Below the pieces are notes generated by a model, which made no database searches, was not told the DNA's origin, and saw nothing but the letters and a program-made list of their open reading frames with translations. From positions 248,001 to 312,000 of the forward strand of contig DVKG01000012.1 of the NCBI GenBank assembly GCA_018716135.1: a stretch of DNA of 64,000 nt, given 5' to 3'. The stretch comes from Scybalosoma faecavium. GTDB lineage: Bacteria > Bacillota > Clostridia > Christensenellales > Christensenellaceae. Positions 42,542 to 50,769 of the stretch are shown one piece after another. The stretch's first letter is position 1, and the number at the start of each line of letters is the position of its first letter. The translations under genes and the position numbers were made by a program.

Positions 42542-42689
42542 TTCAATAAGGGGCGCCGCCCCGTCATTCAACAAGTGAACGAGAGGCGAAGCCTCTTGGG
42601 GCTTCAGTGGCGGATTGTACCGCCGCTGAAGGCTTAGATGGAACCCGCCGCCTATAGAGGCGGGGGACATCTGTTCGCGGTTATATTTT
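42542..42689. repeat. Dispersed hairpin-rich repeat, copy A
   Basis: About 148 bp closely similar to the reverse complement of 54996-55138. In plus order: GGGGCGC/CGCCCC hairpin, AACAAGTGAACGAG, AGAGGCGAAGCCTCT hairpin, a long GGCTTCAGTGGCGG/CCGCCGCTGAAGGC stem (about 42599-42633), then GATG..CCGCC/GGCGG..CATC and a GGTTATATTTT end. The marR stop codon (42652-42654) and its last dozen codons lie inside it. No open frame, no terminal inverted repeat and no target duplication visible. Confidence 0.85.
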
Positions 42690-43101
42690 CAAGCGCCGCC
42701 GCGGTCAGACGAGCCAACTCTTTTTGTTCGCATTCTGTCATTTCGCCAAAAAGATTGCTGCCCGTTCTGCCGCTGTTATTCCGCAGCATCTTATATATTT
42801 CGCGTCCTTTTTCAGTCGGGAATATCAGCATACGGCGTGCGTCCTCTTTGGATTTGCACAGGCTGACCAAGTTTTTGGCCTCCATGCGCTGCACTATTCC
42901 GCTTGCAGTCTGATGCGTTATCTCCAAATGATCTTTTAGATCTGTTATCGCGGCGTTTCCACGACCGGCGATGAACTCCAAGCTGTCAGCTTGTCCCGCA
43001 GTCAGATTCAATTCTTTTAAATGAATGTCTCTGCGTTTAATTATTGCATTCGCAAGCTTGACTATCTGTCTCTCAATAATATACTCTCTATTGTCCTGCA
43101 A
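42652..43101 (-). CDS. MarR-family transcriptional regulator
   Basis: A 149-residue winged-helix regulator. The DNA-binding region is clear: LTAGQADSLEFIAG, then NAAITDLKDHLEITHQTASG, then VQRMEAKNLVSLCKSKEDARRM with the wing, at about residues 35-95. I place the start at TTG 43101, five bases after AGGAGGCGG; no ATG is suitably placed, since the longer frame would start within the promoter. The last dozen residues (from ENITANRCPPP) are encoded by the inserted repeat copy A, so the natural C-terminus has been replaced. It likely represses itself and the MFS gene through the palindrome at 43115-43136. Confidence 0.88.
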   Translation of the reverse strand: MQDNREYIIERQIVKLANAIIKRRDIHLKELNLTAGQADSLEFIAGRGNAAITDLKDHLEITHQTASGIVQRMEAKNLVSLCKSKEDARRMLIFPTEKGREIYKMLRNNSGRTGSNLFGEMTECEQKELARLTAAALENITANRCPPPL

Positions 43102-43114
43102 TACGCCGCCTCCT

Positions 43115-43162
43115 GATATACAGCATGCTGTATATCTTAGCACACGTATCCTTTTATGTCAA
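43115..43162 (-). promoter_or_regulatory. marR-MFS promoter with 22-bp perfect palindrome operator
   Basis: On the minus strand TTGACA (43157-43162), 17 bp, TAAGAT (43134-43139). Directly after and overlapping the -10 by three bases is a perfect palindrome (43115-43136) whose left half is GATATACAGCA. The position fits autorepression by the MarR protein. Confidence 0.75.
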
Positions 43163-43201
43163 ATAAACACTAAGAACACTTAAACTTTCACTATTTTTCC
43201 T

Positions 43202-43230
43202 TTGACAACAAAAGTATTAGCTATTATACT
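43202..43230 (+). promoter_or_regulatory. Promoter of the glycolipid glycosyltransferase gene
   Basis: TTGACA, 17 bp, TATACT on the plus strand, about 50 bases before the ATG. Confidence 0.75.
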
Positions 43231-43277
43231 TATATGACAAAAGTCAAAAAATTCAATTTTAAAACGAGGTGCCGTTT

Positions 43278-44411
43278 ATGTCTGATAACACAGTTAAAGT
43301 AAAACGCATACTTATATTATCTTTAAAAGCCGGTCAGGGACATAATTCTGCTGCACGCGCCGTTCAAGATGAACTGCGCAAAAGCGGCGCATACTGTCAC
43401 GTATTAGACGTATACGCTTATTTAAATAAAGTGGTAGGCACTGCGTATGACAAAGGCTACACTCTGATGGCTCGCAAATACCCAAGGCTCCTGGATCAGG
43501 TATACCAGGATGCGGAACGAGTCCACGAACGCGATTCCATGAAATCATATTTTCCGTATGCTTTTGCAGATATGAACAAGCGAAAAATGTCCCGTTACAT
43601 CAGCGAATTCCAGCCTGACGCTATAGTATGTACACATGTAATAGGCTGCATTACTCTTCACCAGCTTCTGGCGAGCAGTCTTCTCGACCCTGCCATCCCT
43701 CGCATAGGGATAATTACAGATTACACGCTTTATGAATTCTGGGACAAGGTCGACATTAATTATTATATTGTCGGCGCAGACTTCATGATAAACGAATTCC
43801 AACGCAGAGGCATTCCGCGTGAAAAAGTAAAACCCTTCGGCATTCCGCTCGCCTCTAAATTTGAAAAATCAATCAGCAAGGATGAAGCCCGCGAAAAGCT
43901 TGGTCTGGAGAAAAAGCCTACTTTGCTCGTACTCAGCGGAGGAATGGGCATGGGGACTTTGCCCGACGCCGTGCGCAGTCTGGAATCCCTGGACTGCTGG
44001 CAGGTTGTCGTAATATGCGGCTCAAACGAAAACCTGCTGCGAAAGCTGGAAAAAAAATACCCCGAAGGTGAGAGCAACTTCAAGCTGTTGGGATTTGTGG
44101 ACAATATGGACGAATACATGGATGCGGCCGACATAGTCTTCACCAAACCGGGAGGACTCACGACGACGGAAGCGCTGCGCAAAGACAAAACTTTACTCCT
44201 AATGCAGCCTTTGCCCGGAGTCGAAGAAGCCAACACGGCTTATTACGTAAACAGTCGGCTCGCATTGCTCACCAACAAATATTTTAACGCAGCCTCTGCG
44301 ATAGAAATGCTGGATGCAGAGACTCTGCAATGTATGAGCGACGCACGCAGACAGCACGTTAAGAAAGAAAGCGCAAAAAATACAGCCGACTTTGTACTCA
44401 GCCTTATTTAA
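43278..44411 (+). CDS. Processive diacylglycerol glycosyltransferase (MGDG synthase/UgtP type)
   Basis: A 377-residue GT28-related enzyme. The N-terminal ILSLKAGQGHNSAARAVQDEL is the MGDG-synthase motif (PF06925); the C-terminal donor-binding motifs are LVLSGGMGMG near residue 215, LLGFVDNMDEYM and FTKPGGLTTTEAL near residue 290. Such enzymes transfer glucose or galactose from UDP-sugar to diacylglycerol, making glycolipids for membranes and lipoteichoic acid anchors. The start at 43278 has GAGGTG upstream. It is monocistronic, divergent from the marR unit. The exact sugar cannot be told by eye. It may supply anchors for the LTA-type polymer implied by the yfhO locus. Confidence 0.87.
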   Translation: MSDNTVKVKRILILSLKAGQGHNSAARAVQDELRKSGAYCHVLDVYAYLNKVVGTAYDKGYTLMARKYPRLLDQVYQDAERVHERDSMKSYFPYAFADMNKRKMSRYISEFQPDAIVCTHVIGCITLHQLLASSLLDPAIPRIGIITDYTLYEFWDKVDINYYIVGADFMINEFQRRGIPREKVKPFGIPLASKFEKSISKDEAREKLGLEKKPTLLVLSGGMGMGTLPDAVRSLESLDCWQVVVICGSNENLLRKLEKKYPEGESNFKLLGFVDNMDEYMDAADIVFTKPGGLTTTEALRKDKTLLLMQPLPGVEEANTAYYVNSRLALLTNKYFNAASAIEMLDAETLQCMSDARRQHVKKESAKNTADFVLSLI

Positions 44412-44422
44412 CATATTCAGAC

Positions 44423-44452
44423 TTGACGAATATGGGAGCGGCATGATATAAT
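44423..44452 (+). promoter_or_regulatory. tRNA-Leu promoter
   Basis: TTGACG, 18 bp, TATAAT, with the tRNA beginning about 17 bases after the -10. Confidence 0.65.
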
Positions 44453-44468
44453 CAGCTAGATATGTGCC

Positions 44469-44555
44469 GCCGGCATGGTGAAATTGGCAGACACAAGGGA
44501 CTTAAAATCCCTCGGAGTAAAATCCGTGCCGGTTCGAGTCCGGCTGCCGGCACCA
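44469..44555 (+). tRNA. tRNA-Leu (anticodon UAA), CCA encoded
   Basis: 87 nt including CCA. Acceptor arms GCCGGCA and TGCCGGC pair fully; D-loop region TGGTGAAATTGGCAGACA; anticodon arm GGGACTTAAAATCCC with TAA at positions 34-36; a long variable arm (CGGAGTAAAATCCG) as required for class II tRNA-Leu; T arm CCGGTTCGAGTCCGG. It reads UUA and UUG leucine codons. Confidence 0.96.
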
Positions 44556-44575
44556 CGTCGGAGCAAGCTCCGAGT

Positions 44576-44607
44576 CAAAACCCCTTCGCAAAGGCGAGGG
44601 GGTTTTT
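44576..44607 (+). terminator. Terminator after tRNA-Leu
   Basis: AACCCCTTCGC and GCGAGGGGGTT form a GC-rich stem with an AAAG loop, followed by five Ts. A smaller CGGAGC/GCTCCG hairpin precedes it. Confidence 0.85.
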
Positions 44608-44663
44608 CATTGTTCCGCTGCTCCGGCTTTTGAATCGAGGGAGGCATATATGGCAGTTACAAT

Positions 44664-45284
44664 TTACAGCAAGAGCTCAGTTTCTTTTCCTGCAAGCTGA
44701 TTATGAGTCACGATAAGGCCTCTCGCATAATAAAAAAGACGCTCAGACGTATTTTTTATTGATTCGCTAAATCCGCTGTTCGCCCATGCTTTAATTATCC
44801 CGAGGCAGCCCCCCTGCAAAAAATGATAAAGCATACCGACGTCTAAAGAATCGTCCAGAGCTTTCTCTACTGTAGGCATTATATTGCTCGCCAATAATTC
44901 TTCACATCTATTGACAAAATTTAAGTCTCCGTTTTTATTTAATATGCACTCAAAAAGCTCCGCATTTTCTTTAATCTTGCGGCAAAGATCATATATATAC
45001 TGATACGTCTTTTTTTGCAGCTCAGGTATTGAATCACGTTCCAGCACATTCCTGCACTTGACTTGGCTGAGCTCGTCGTAAAGCTCCTGCTCTAATTGGG
45101 CAAACATATCCGGAATATCTTTATAATGATGATAAAACGTAGACCTGTTTAGATCTGCTCTTTCTACAAGTTCTTTTATAGTTATATACTTCAAAGGCTT
45201 TTCTGTTATCAGCTCTCTGAAAGCTTTCCGCAAAGCCTGTTTGCTCTTTCTGACTCTTCTGTCTTCTGTATTCTTTATATTCAT
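44664..45284 (-). CDS. TetR-family transcriptional regulator
   Basis: A 206-residue regulator with the TetR N-terminal helix-turn-helix: LRKAFRELITEKPLKYITIK, then ELVERADLNRSTFYHHYKD at about residues 18-60, where the RSTFYHHY recognition helix is diagnostic. The C-terminal ligand domain ends with a DUF-type TetR_C_7-like segment. The start is uncertain between 45284 (GAGG 12 bases upstream) and an ATG 12 bases earlier that almost touches the GAGG. It is divergent from the YhgE/Pip-type gene, so it probably controls that gene. Confidence 0.87.
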   Translation of the reverse strand: MNIKNTEDRRVRKSKQALRKAFRELITEKPLKYITIKELVERADLNRSTFYHHYKDIPDMFAQLEQELYDELSQVKCRNVLERDSIPELQKKTYQYIYDLCRKIKENAELFECILNKNGDLNFVNRCEELLASNIMPTVEKALDDSLDVGMLYHFLQGGCLGIIKAWANSGFSESIKNTSERLFYYARGLIVTHNQLAGKETELLL

Positions 45285-45532
45285 TTCAATCAGCATCCTC
45301 TAATAATATCATTCATATTATAAATTTGATCCCGTCAAAAAACAACATGACATTGTTTAAAAGATACGTGTATATCAAATGAATTTTAGTGAAGAAATCG
45401 ACATTATTTTTAAAATTGTTTATTATCCCACATATTAGACAAACCTGATGATTGTACAAAAAAAGCTTCTTTTATATAATTGTCACTAAAGCATCGCTTT
45501 ACGCCATTTAAATCAGAAAGAAGGGCTTTGAA
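45285..45532. other. Intergenic region between tetR and the yhgE-like gene
   Basis: 248 bp, very AT-rich. For the plus gene: TTGTAC (45452-45457), 17 bp, TATAAT (45475-45480). For tetR on the minus strand: TTGTTT, 17 bp, TATAAT (the latter near 45316-45321). I see no clean palindrome for the TetR protein and no further gene. Confidence 0.5.
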
Positions 45533-47734
45533 TTGATAAAAAAAGAGTGGCGCAGCCTATTTAAAAACAAATTCATGCTGGCAGCTTTAGCAGCAATAAT
45601 ACTCATCCCCAGTATTTATACGACAATTTTCCTGGGTTCTATGTGGGACCCTTACGGCAAGGTAGACCATCTGCCCGTAGCTATAGTAAACAACGATGAG
45701 GCGGCCGAATACAACGGCAAAACGCTCAACATCGGCGAAGAACTGGTAGACAGCTTAAAAGAGAATAATTCTCTCAAGTTTACATTCACCAATCAAGAAT
45801 CGGCAGACGAGGGATTAGAAAACGGAACCTACTATATGGTAATCAGCATACCTGCGAATTTCTCGCAAAATGCAACAACGCTCCTGTCCGATAATCCGGA
45901 AAAAATGGTTCTGGACTACAAAACAAACCCCGGCGCAAGCTATATCGCAAGTAAACTGAGTGAATCCGCCTTAATCAGCATACAAAACAGCATCTCGGAA
46001 ACAGTGACCAAAACATATTCCGAGGTGATTTTTGAACAGCTCGGGAATATAGGCGATGGGATGAACGACGCCGCAGAAGGCGCGGGCGAGCTTTATGACG
46101 GTCTCGTACTTTTATCCGACGGCAACGCCGAGCTGAGCAGCGGAATTAAAACACTGTCCGACAGTATGCTCACATTTACCGACGGAATAGACACATACTC
46201 CGACGGCATTTCAGAGTATCTACAGGGCGCGGAAAGCGCAGACAGCGGCGCACAAAGCCTTGCTTCCGGAGCAAAAACACTATCTGACGGCATGAGCCGG
46301 CTTAACAGCGCAGTCGCAGATATATCTCTCCCTGCCGTCGAGCTCGACGATAAACAAAAAGAGACCATAGCTTCTGCCGCTTCCTCCGGAGTATCCAAAT
46401 ATGCAGAGCAGCTATCCTCGGGTATAGGCTCGGCAGTATCCGAAAACATTCAGGATTCGCTCACTTCCGACAGCACAGTCGAACACATAACCGCCTATGT
46501 TTTGCAGGACGTAAACATACAGCAGATGATAAGCGCGCTCACCTCCGCAGGCTATTCGGAAGCTCAGGCGCAGAGCTTAATCGCAGGCATAGTCTCCGGA
46601 ACTCTAAACGGCGCGGCAGACAACATATCTTCAACTTCTATTGAAAATGCAGTTTCAAATACTATTTCAGATACAATGTCAACGGTCGCAGCCGGCGCGG
46701 CGACGTCAGGCGCAGAAGGCGTAATAGAGCAGGTCAATTCCGCTCTCTCCGACAGCGGCTCCATGTTTGACGAGCTTAAATCTTCCGTAGCTCAGCTGAA
46801 CGAAGGCGCTTCTTCTCTATATTCCGGAGCATCCGAGCTGGCGCAAGGCACGAACAAGCTGGTTTCAAACAACTCCGCTCTTTCTTCCGGTATAGCCTCA
46901 ATACAGGACGGAGCTAACCAGCTGGCAGATGGTACGGAGGAACTGTACAACGGCAGTCTGAGCGTCTCCGACGGACTTATCGGCGCGTCCGACGGCACGA
47001 GCACGCTAACCTCCAGCCTCAGCGACGCCTCAGATGAAATATCCGATACTACTTCTGTTGTTTCAGACGACACCCACGACATGTTCGCCTCACCTGTGGA
47101 CGACAAGAAAACAGAAATATCCGTAGTAAAAAACAATGGGCACGGAATGGCTCCGTATATGATGACAGCAGCGCTTTGGGTCGCGTGCCTTTCATTCTGC
47201 ATGTTTTATCCCATAAACAAGCGCAGAGGAAACGGCGTCTTTTCCTTTTGGGCAAGCAAGGCGAGCGTCATGTATCCTGTCGCATTAATATGGTCCGCCG
47301 TTATGGTCTTAGCTCTCTGCATCTTCAACGGATTTGAACCTGAGCATCTTATGCTGACTTTTGCGGTATCCTGTCTGGCAGGTGTGATGTTCATGTCTAT
47401 AGTGTATTTCTTTAATTCCTCGTTTGGACCGCTGGGGAGTTTCATTTGCCTTGTATTTATGGTATTGCAGCTCTCCTGCTCCACGGGCAGCTATCCCGCA
47501 GAAATATCAGGTGATTTTGTATCGTCGCTCGTCAATTACATGCCGTTCACTTATTCCATAAGAGCCTTGCGCGCTGCCATATCAGATTGCAGCGGTTTAG
47601 TGCAAAACGTCTTGGTTATGGCAGGTATAACGCTTTTGTTTGTAATATTAACCCTCATAGTAATAAGCATAAAAGAGAAAAGACGGCTGAACAAGCCGTC
47701 CGAGAGCGCACTTTCAGCGACGACAGCGTTATAA
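45533..47734 (+). CDS. YhgE/Pip-family membrane protein
   Basis: A 733-residue protein starting at TTG (45533), seven bases after GAAGGG. One membrane helix at about 10-32, then an extracellular region of about 500 residues rich in Ser, Ala and Gly with recurring L-x-D/S-G-x-x-x-L-x-x-G units (e.g. GASELAQGTNKL, GANQLADGTEEL), then five or six helices at about 545-720 of the ABC-2 permease type. This is the YhgE/Pip architecture (phage infection protein of lactococci, and the membrane partner of type VII secretion-like exporters). The conserved SMWDPYGKVDHLPVAIVNND block lies at about 36-55. The likely regulator is the divergent TetR. Function unresolved for the family. Confidence 0.87.
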   Translation: MIKKEWRSLFKNKFMLAALAAIILIPSIYTTIFLGSMWDPYGKVDHLPVAIVNNDEAAEYNGKTLNIGEELVDSLKENNSLKFTFTNQESADEGLENGTYYMVISIPANFSQNATTLLSDNPEKMVLDYKTNPGASYIASKLSESALISIQNSISETVTKTYSEVIFEQLGNIGDGMNDAAEGAGELYDGLVLLSDGNAELSSGIKTLSDSMLTFTDGIDTYSDGISEYLQGAESADSGAQSLASGAKTLSDGMSRLNSAVADISLPAVELDDKQKETIASAASSGVSKYAEQLSSGIGSAVSENIQDSLTSDSTVEHITAYVLQDVNIQQMISALTSAGYSEAQAQSLIAGIVSGTLNGAADNISSTSIENAVSNTISDTMSTVAAGAATSGAEGVIEQVNSALSDSGSMFDELKSSVAQLNEGASSLYSGASELAQGTNKLVSNNSALSSGIASIQDGANQLADGTEELYNGSLSVSDGLIGASDGTSTLTSSLSDASDEISDTTSVVSDDTHDMFASPVDDKKTEISVVKNNGHGMAPYMMTAALWVACLSFCMFYPINKRRGNGVFSFWASKASVMYPVALIWSAVMVLALCIFNGFEPEHLMLTFAVSCLAGVMFMSIVYFFNSSFGPLGSFICLVFMVLQLSCSTGSYPAEISGDFVSSLVNYMPFTYSIRALRAAISDCSGLVQNVLVMAGITLLFVILTLIVISIKEKRRLNKPSESALSATTAL

Positions 47735-47762
47735 AAAGAATAAATAACCGTGTTTTTCCATT

Positions 47763-47799
47763 AGTGAAGTTTCATCACTTTTAAATTAGGTTATATAAT
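47763..47799 (+). promoter_or_regulatory. Control region of the rubrerythrin fusion gene
   Basis: AGTGA (47763-47767), seven bases, TCACT (47775-47779) form an inverted repeat over the likely -35; TATAAT follows at 47794-47799. The -35 itself is poor, which fits a regulated promoter. Confidence 0.4.
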
Positions 47800-47847
47800 A
47801 AATAGCTTTTAAATAAGCACTTTCACCAAGGAAAGAGAGGTATCATC

Positions 47848-49188
47848 GTGAACAAGAAGGCAGTAAACAAAATAAGCTACGGTCTGTATGTACTCTCCGC
47901 CAAGCAGGGAGAAAAAGACAACGCATGTATTATAAACACACTCTCCCAGCTGACAAGCGATCCTCTGAGAGTATCCATCACAGTTAACAAGCAGAATTAC
48001 ACACATGACATGATACTGGCCGAAGGGGAATTCACGGTGTCCCTTCTTACACAAAAAGTTCCCTTCGACTATTTCAAACGATTTGGATTCCAGAGCGGTC
48101 GTGACGTTGATAAATTCGACGGATTCGACGCGTGCGCCCGCGGAGAGAACGGCATTTACTACATAACAAAATATACTAACGCATATATCTCCGGCAAGGT
48201 CATCTCTACGCTGGATCTCGGATCTCACACTCTGTTTGTCGCTGACGTCACCGCAGCCGAAGTTTTGGACGAGGTTCCGTCTCTGACATACGCGTACTAT
48301 CATTCCGACGTGAAGCCCAAACCCGCGGCTCCCTCTTCATCCTCCGGCGTTAAAATCGGATGGCGCTGCAAGATTTGCGGTTATGTATACGAGGGCGAGA
48401 ATCTGCCTGCCGATTTCGTATGCCCGCTCTGCAAGCACGGCGCTGAGGACTTTGAGAAAATAGACCTGGCTACGGGAGAACCTCCCAAAGATGCTGAAGT
48501 TAAAACAGCATGGCGCTGCAAGATTTGCGGTTATGTATACGAGGGCGAGAATCTGCCTGCCGATTTCGTATGCCCGCTCTGCAAGCACGGCGCTGAGGAT
48601 TTTGAAAAAATAGAACTCGTCGGAGATGCAAATTCACCTTCAGGCAAGGTCGAATTCCGTGGTTCTAAAACAGAAGCAAATCTGGAGACAGCTTTCGCAG
48701 GCGAATCCATGGCTCGCAACAAATACACCTACTACGCATCTCAGGCTAAAAAAGACGGTTACGTTCAGATTTCCGCTCTGTTCGAAGAGACAGCAGTAAA
48801 CGAAAGAGAGCACGCTAAAATCTGGTTTAAGCTGCTGCACGACGGAAAAGTTCCCGATACGCTCACAAACCTGAAGGATGCTGCCGACGGCGAAAACTAC
48901 GAGTGGACCGATATGTACGCTACATTCGCCAAAGAGGCAAAGGAAGAGGGCTTCGATGAGATCGCACTCCTCTTTGAACAGGTCGGAGAGATAGAAAAGC
49001 GCCACGAGGAGCGTTATCTGAAATTGCGCAGCAACATTGTCGAGGACAAGGTATTTAAGAAAGAGCAGCCTATCGCTTGGATTTGCACAAACTGCGGTCA
49101 TGTTCACTACGGAACGGAAGCTCCTGACGTCTGCCCTGTTTGCAAACATCCGAAGGCATATTTTGAACAGCTCAGTGAAAATTACTGA
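47848..49188 (+). CDS. Flavin reductase-rubredoxin-rubredoxin-rubrerythrin fusion protein
   Basis: A 446-residue electron-transfer chain on one polypeptide. Residues 1-155: FMN-binding flavin reductase domain as in high-molecular-weight rubredoxins. Residues 170-206: rubredoxin-like module with C174, C177, C192, C195. Residues 220-256: a second with C224, C227, C242, C245; the two modules are nearly identical. Residues 268-400: rubrerythrin diiron four-helix domain with E286, E319-x2-H322 and E383-x2-H386. Residues 410-440: a third rubredoxin module, C413, C416, C429, C432. NADH-derived electrons could pass from flavin through rubredoxins to the diiron site, reducing peroxide or oxygen. Ribosome site GAAAGAGAGG precedes the start. 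Protective role in an anaerobe is inferred from domains. Confidence 0.93.
   Translation: MNKKAVNKISYGLYVLSAKQGEKDNACIINTLSQLTSDPLRVSITVNKQNYTHDMILAEGEFTVSLLTQKVPFDYFKRFGFQSGRDVDKFDGFDACARGENGIYYITKYTNAYISGKVISTLDLGSHTLFVADVTAAEVLDEVPSLTYAYYHSDVKPKPAAPSSSSGVKIGWRCKICGYVYEGENLPADFVCPLCKHGAEDFEKIDLATGEPPKDAEVKTAWRCKICGYVYEGENLPADFVCPLCKHGAEDFEKIELVGDANSPSGKVEFRGSKTEANLETAFAGESMARNKYTYYASQAKKDGYVQISALFEETAVNEREHAKIWFKLLHDGKVPDTLTNLKDAADGENYEWTDMYATFAKEAKEEGFDEIALLFEQVGEIEKRHEERYLKLRSNIVEDKVFKKEQPIAWICTNCGHVHYGTEAPDVCPVCKHPKAYFEQLSENY
48361..48599 (+). repeat. Tandem duplication of the rubredoxin module
   Basis: Bases 48361-48449 and 48511-48599 are identical over 89 bp with a 150-bp period; similarity continues with single changes at 48450/48600 and nearby. 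Silent sites are identical too, so the copy is recent or kept alike by gene conversion. Confidence 0.95.
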
Positions 49189-49211
49189 TTCTTATCATTA
49201 AATCATATCAG

Positions 49212-49239
49212 CGGCACAGCCAAAAGCTGTGCCGTTTTT
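49212..49239 (+). terminator. Terminator of the rubrerythrin fusion gene
   Basis: CGGCACAGC, CAAAA, GCTGTGCCG, TTTTT: a 9-bp perfect stem with T-run. Confidence 0.93.
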
Positions 49240-49308
49240 ATCATTTCTAAAAGCCGCGTCATACTATATAAAAGATATATAAAATTTCCATGAACAGCCA
49301 ATAACGTT

Positions 49309-49336
49309 TTGACTATTCTAATCTCTGTGTTATAAT
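49309..49336 (+). promoter_or_regulatory. glmM-glmS promoter
   Basis: TTGACT, 16 bp, TATAAT, with TGT before the -10 (extended -10). A CGCGCT/AGCGCG hairpin (about 49354-49372) lies in the 70-base leader. Confidence 0.75.
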
Positions 49337-49409
49337 GGAATGTGTTATTTAAACGCGCTTTTTTGGAGCGCGAAAGCTTATTACAGCAATAGCTGTTTGG
49401 AGGATATAT

Positions 49410-50756
49410 ATGGCAAGAATGTTCGGAACGGACGGCGTACGCGGAGTAGCCAATACAGAGCTCACATGTGATATGGCATTTAAGCTCGGTCAAGCAAGTG
49501 CAAAAGTATTGACCGGCGCAGTTCACAAGGCAAAAATTCTGGTGGCTAAGGACACCCGCATCTCCGGCGATATGCTGGAGAGTGCAATGCTCGCAGGCAT
49601 CTGCTCTGCCGGCGCAGAGGCGTCAATGCTCGGAGTGATCCCTACCTCTGCCGTGGCGCATCTGATACGCTATTACGAGGCTGACGCAGGCGTTATGATA
49701 AGCGCATCGCACAACAGCGTAGAATATAACGGGATTAAATTCTTCGGCGGAAAAGGCTACAAGCTCCCCGACGACGTAGAAGACAGCATAGAAAAGCTCG
49801 TGCTCAGCGAGGAAATGAACCGCAATTTGCCGTCGGGCACTGACGTAGGGCGCATCGTCAAGCTGAAAAAAGCTAAGGACGAGTACGCAGATTTTCTCAA
49901 GTCTACAATAGATACGGATCTGAAAGGTATAAAAGTCGTGCTCGACTGTGCAAACGGAGCTGCAAGCGAAATAGCACCGCGTATATTTGAAAGTTTGGGC
50001 GCTACCGTTTATCCTTTTTACAACGTGCCTGACGGTACCAACATTAACGATAACTGCGGCTCAACCTATCCCGCTCAAATCGCAACAAAGGTTCGCGAGC
50101 TGGGCGCGGACATAGGTCTGGCCTTCGACGGCGACGCAGACAGACTCATCGCAGCGGACGAATTCGGACGAATAATAGACGGCGACAGAATCATGGCTAT
50201 CTGCGCTAACGACGCAAAACAGCGCGGCATGCTCAGGAAAAATACAATAGTAGCTACAGTTATGAGCAATCTCGGTCTGGAGCTGGGTATGAATAAACTC
50301 GGCATAAACGTCATAAAAACAAACGTCGGCGACAGATATGTTCTGGAGAAAATGCTTTCTGACGATTACAACTTCGGCGGGGAACAATCGGGGCATATAA
50401 TCTTCCTCGATTACAACTCCACAGGCGACGGAATCCTGACCGGGCTTCAGCTTCTATCCGTTATGAAGCGCAATAACGTACGCATTTCCAACCTCGCCGG
50501 CATAGTCGATATTCTCCCGCAGGTTATCGTCAACGCCAAGATTAAATCTGAAAACAGAGAGCTTTTCGCATCAGACGAGGAAATCGCCGACAGTATCGCC
50601 GCTCTCGAAAAAGAAATGCAGGGACATGGCAGGGTTCTCGTCCGCCCCTCCGGCACAGAGCCCATGATCCGCGTTATGCTCGAAGGTCAGGATAGAAAAG
50701 ACATAGAGCAAAAAGCCGTAACTCTCGCGAAACTTATAGAATCTAAATTAAATTAA
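49410..50756 (+). CDS. glmM: Phosphoglucosamine mutase
   Basis: Converts glucosamine 6-phosphate to glucosamine 1-phosphate on the way to UDP-GlcNAc. The 448-residue protein shows MFGTDGVRG at 4-12, the phosphoserine loop VMISASHNS with active-site Ser100, metal-binding DGDADR near residue 240, GGEQSGH, and the phosphate-binding RPSGTEPMIRVM near 412-423. The ribosome site GGAGG precedes the ATG. It is followed after 13 bp by glmS, so both steps to GlcN-1-P are co-expressed. Confidence 0.97.
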   Translation: MARMFGTDGVRGVANTELTCDMAFKLGQASAKVLTGAVHKAKILVAKDTRISGDMLESAMLAGICSAGAEASMLGVIPTSAVAHLIRYYEADAGVMISASHNSVEYNGIKFFGGKGYKLPDDVEDSIEKLVLSEEMNRNLPSGTDVGRIVKLKKAKDEYADFLKSTIDTDLKGIKVVLDCANGAASEIAPRIFESLGATVYPFYNVPDGTNINDNCGSTYPAQIATKVRELGADIGLAFDGDADRLIAADEFGRIIDGDRIMAICANDAKQRGMLRKNTIVATVMSNLGLELGMNKLGINVIKTNVGDRYVLEKMLSDDYNFGGEQSGHIIFLDYNSTGDGILTGLQLLSVMKRNNVRISNLAGIVDILPQVIVNAKIKSENRELFASDEEIADSIAALEKEMQGHGRVLVRPSGTEPMIRVMLEGQDRKDIEQKAVTLAKLIESKLN

Positions 50757-50769
50757 GGAGGCTCAGCAC

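Noticed and set aside
44469..44607. tRNA-Leu as an integration site for a mobile island
   Set aside because: No integrase, no duplicated tRNA 3' end, and neighbouring genes look native.
48361..48599. Direct repeats considered as a CRISPR or other array
   Set aside because: The repeats are the coding sequence of two rubredoxin modules, in frame within one gene.
49337..49409. glmS ribozyme before glmM-glmS
   Set aside because: Leader is too short and lacks the ribozyme core.
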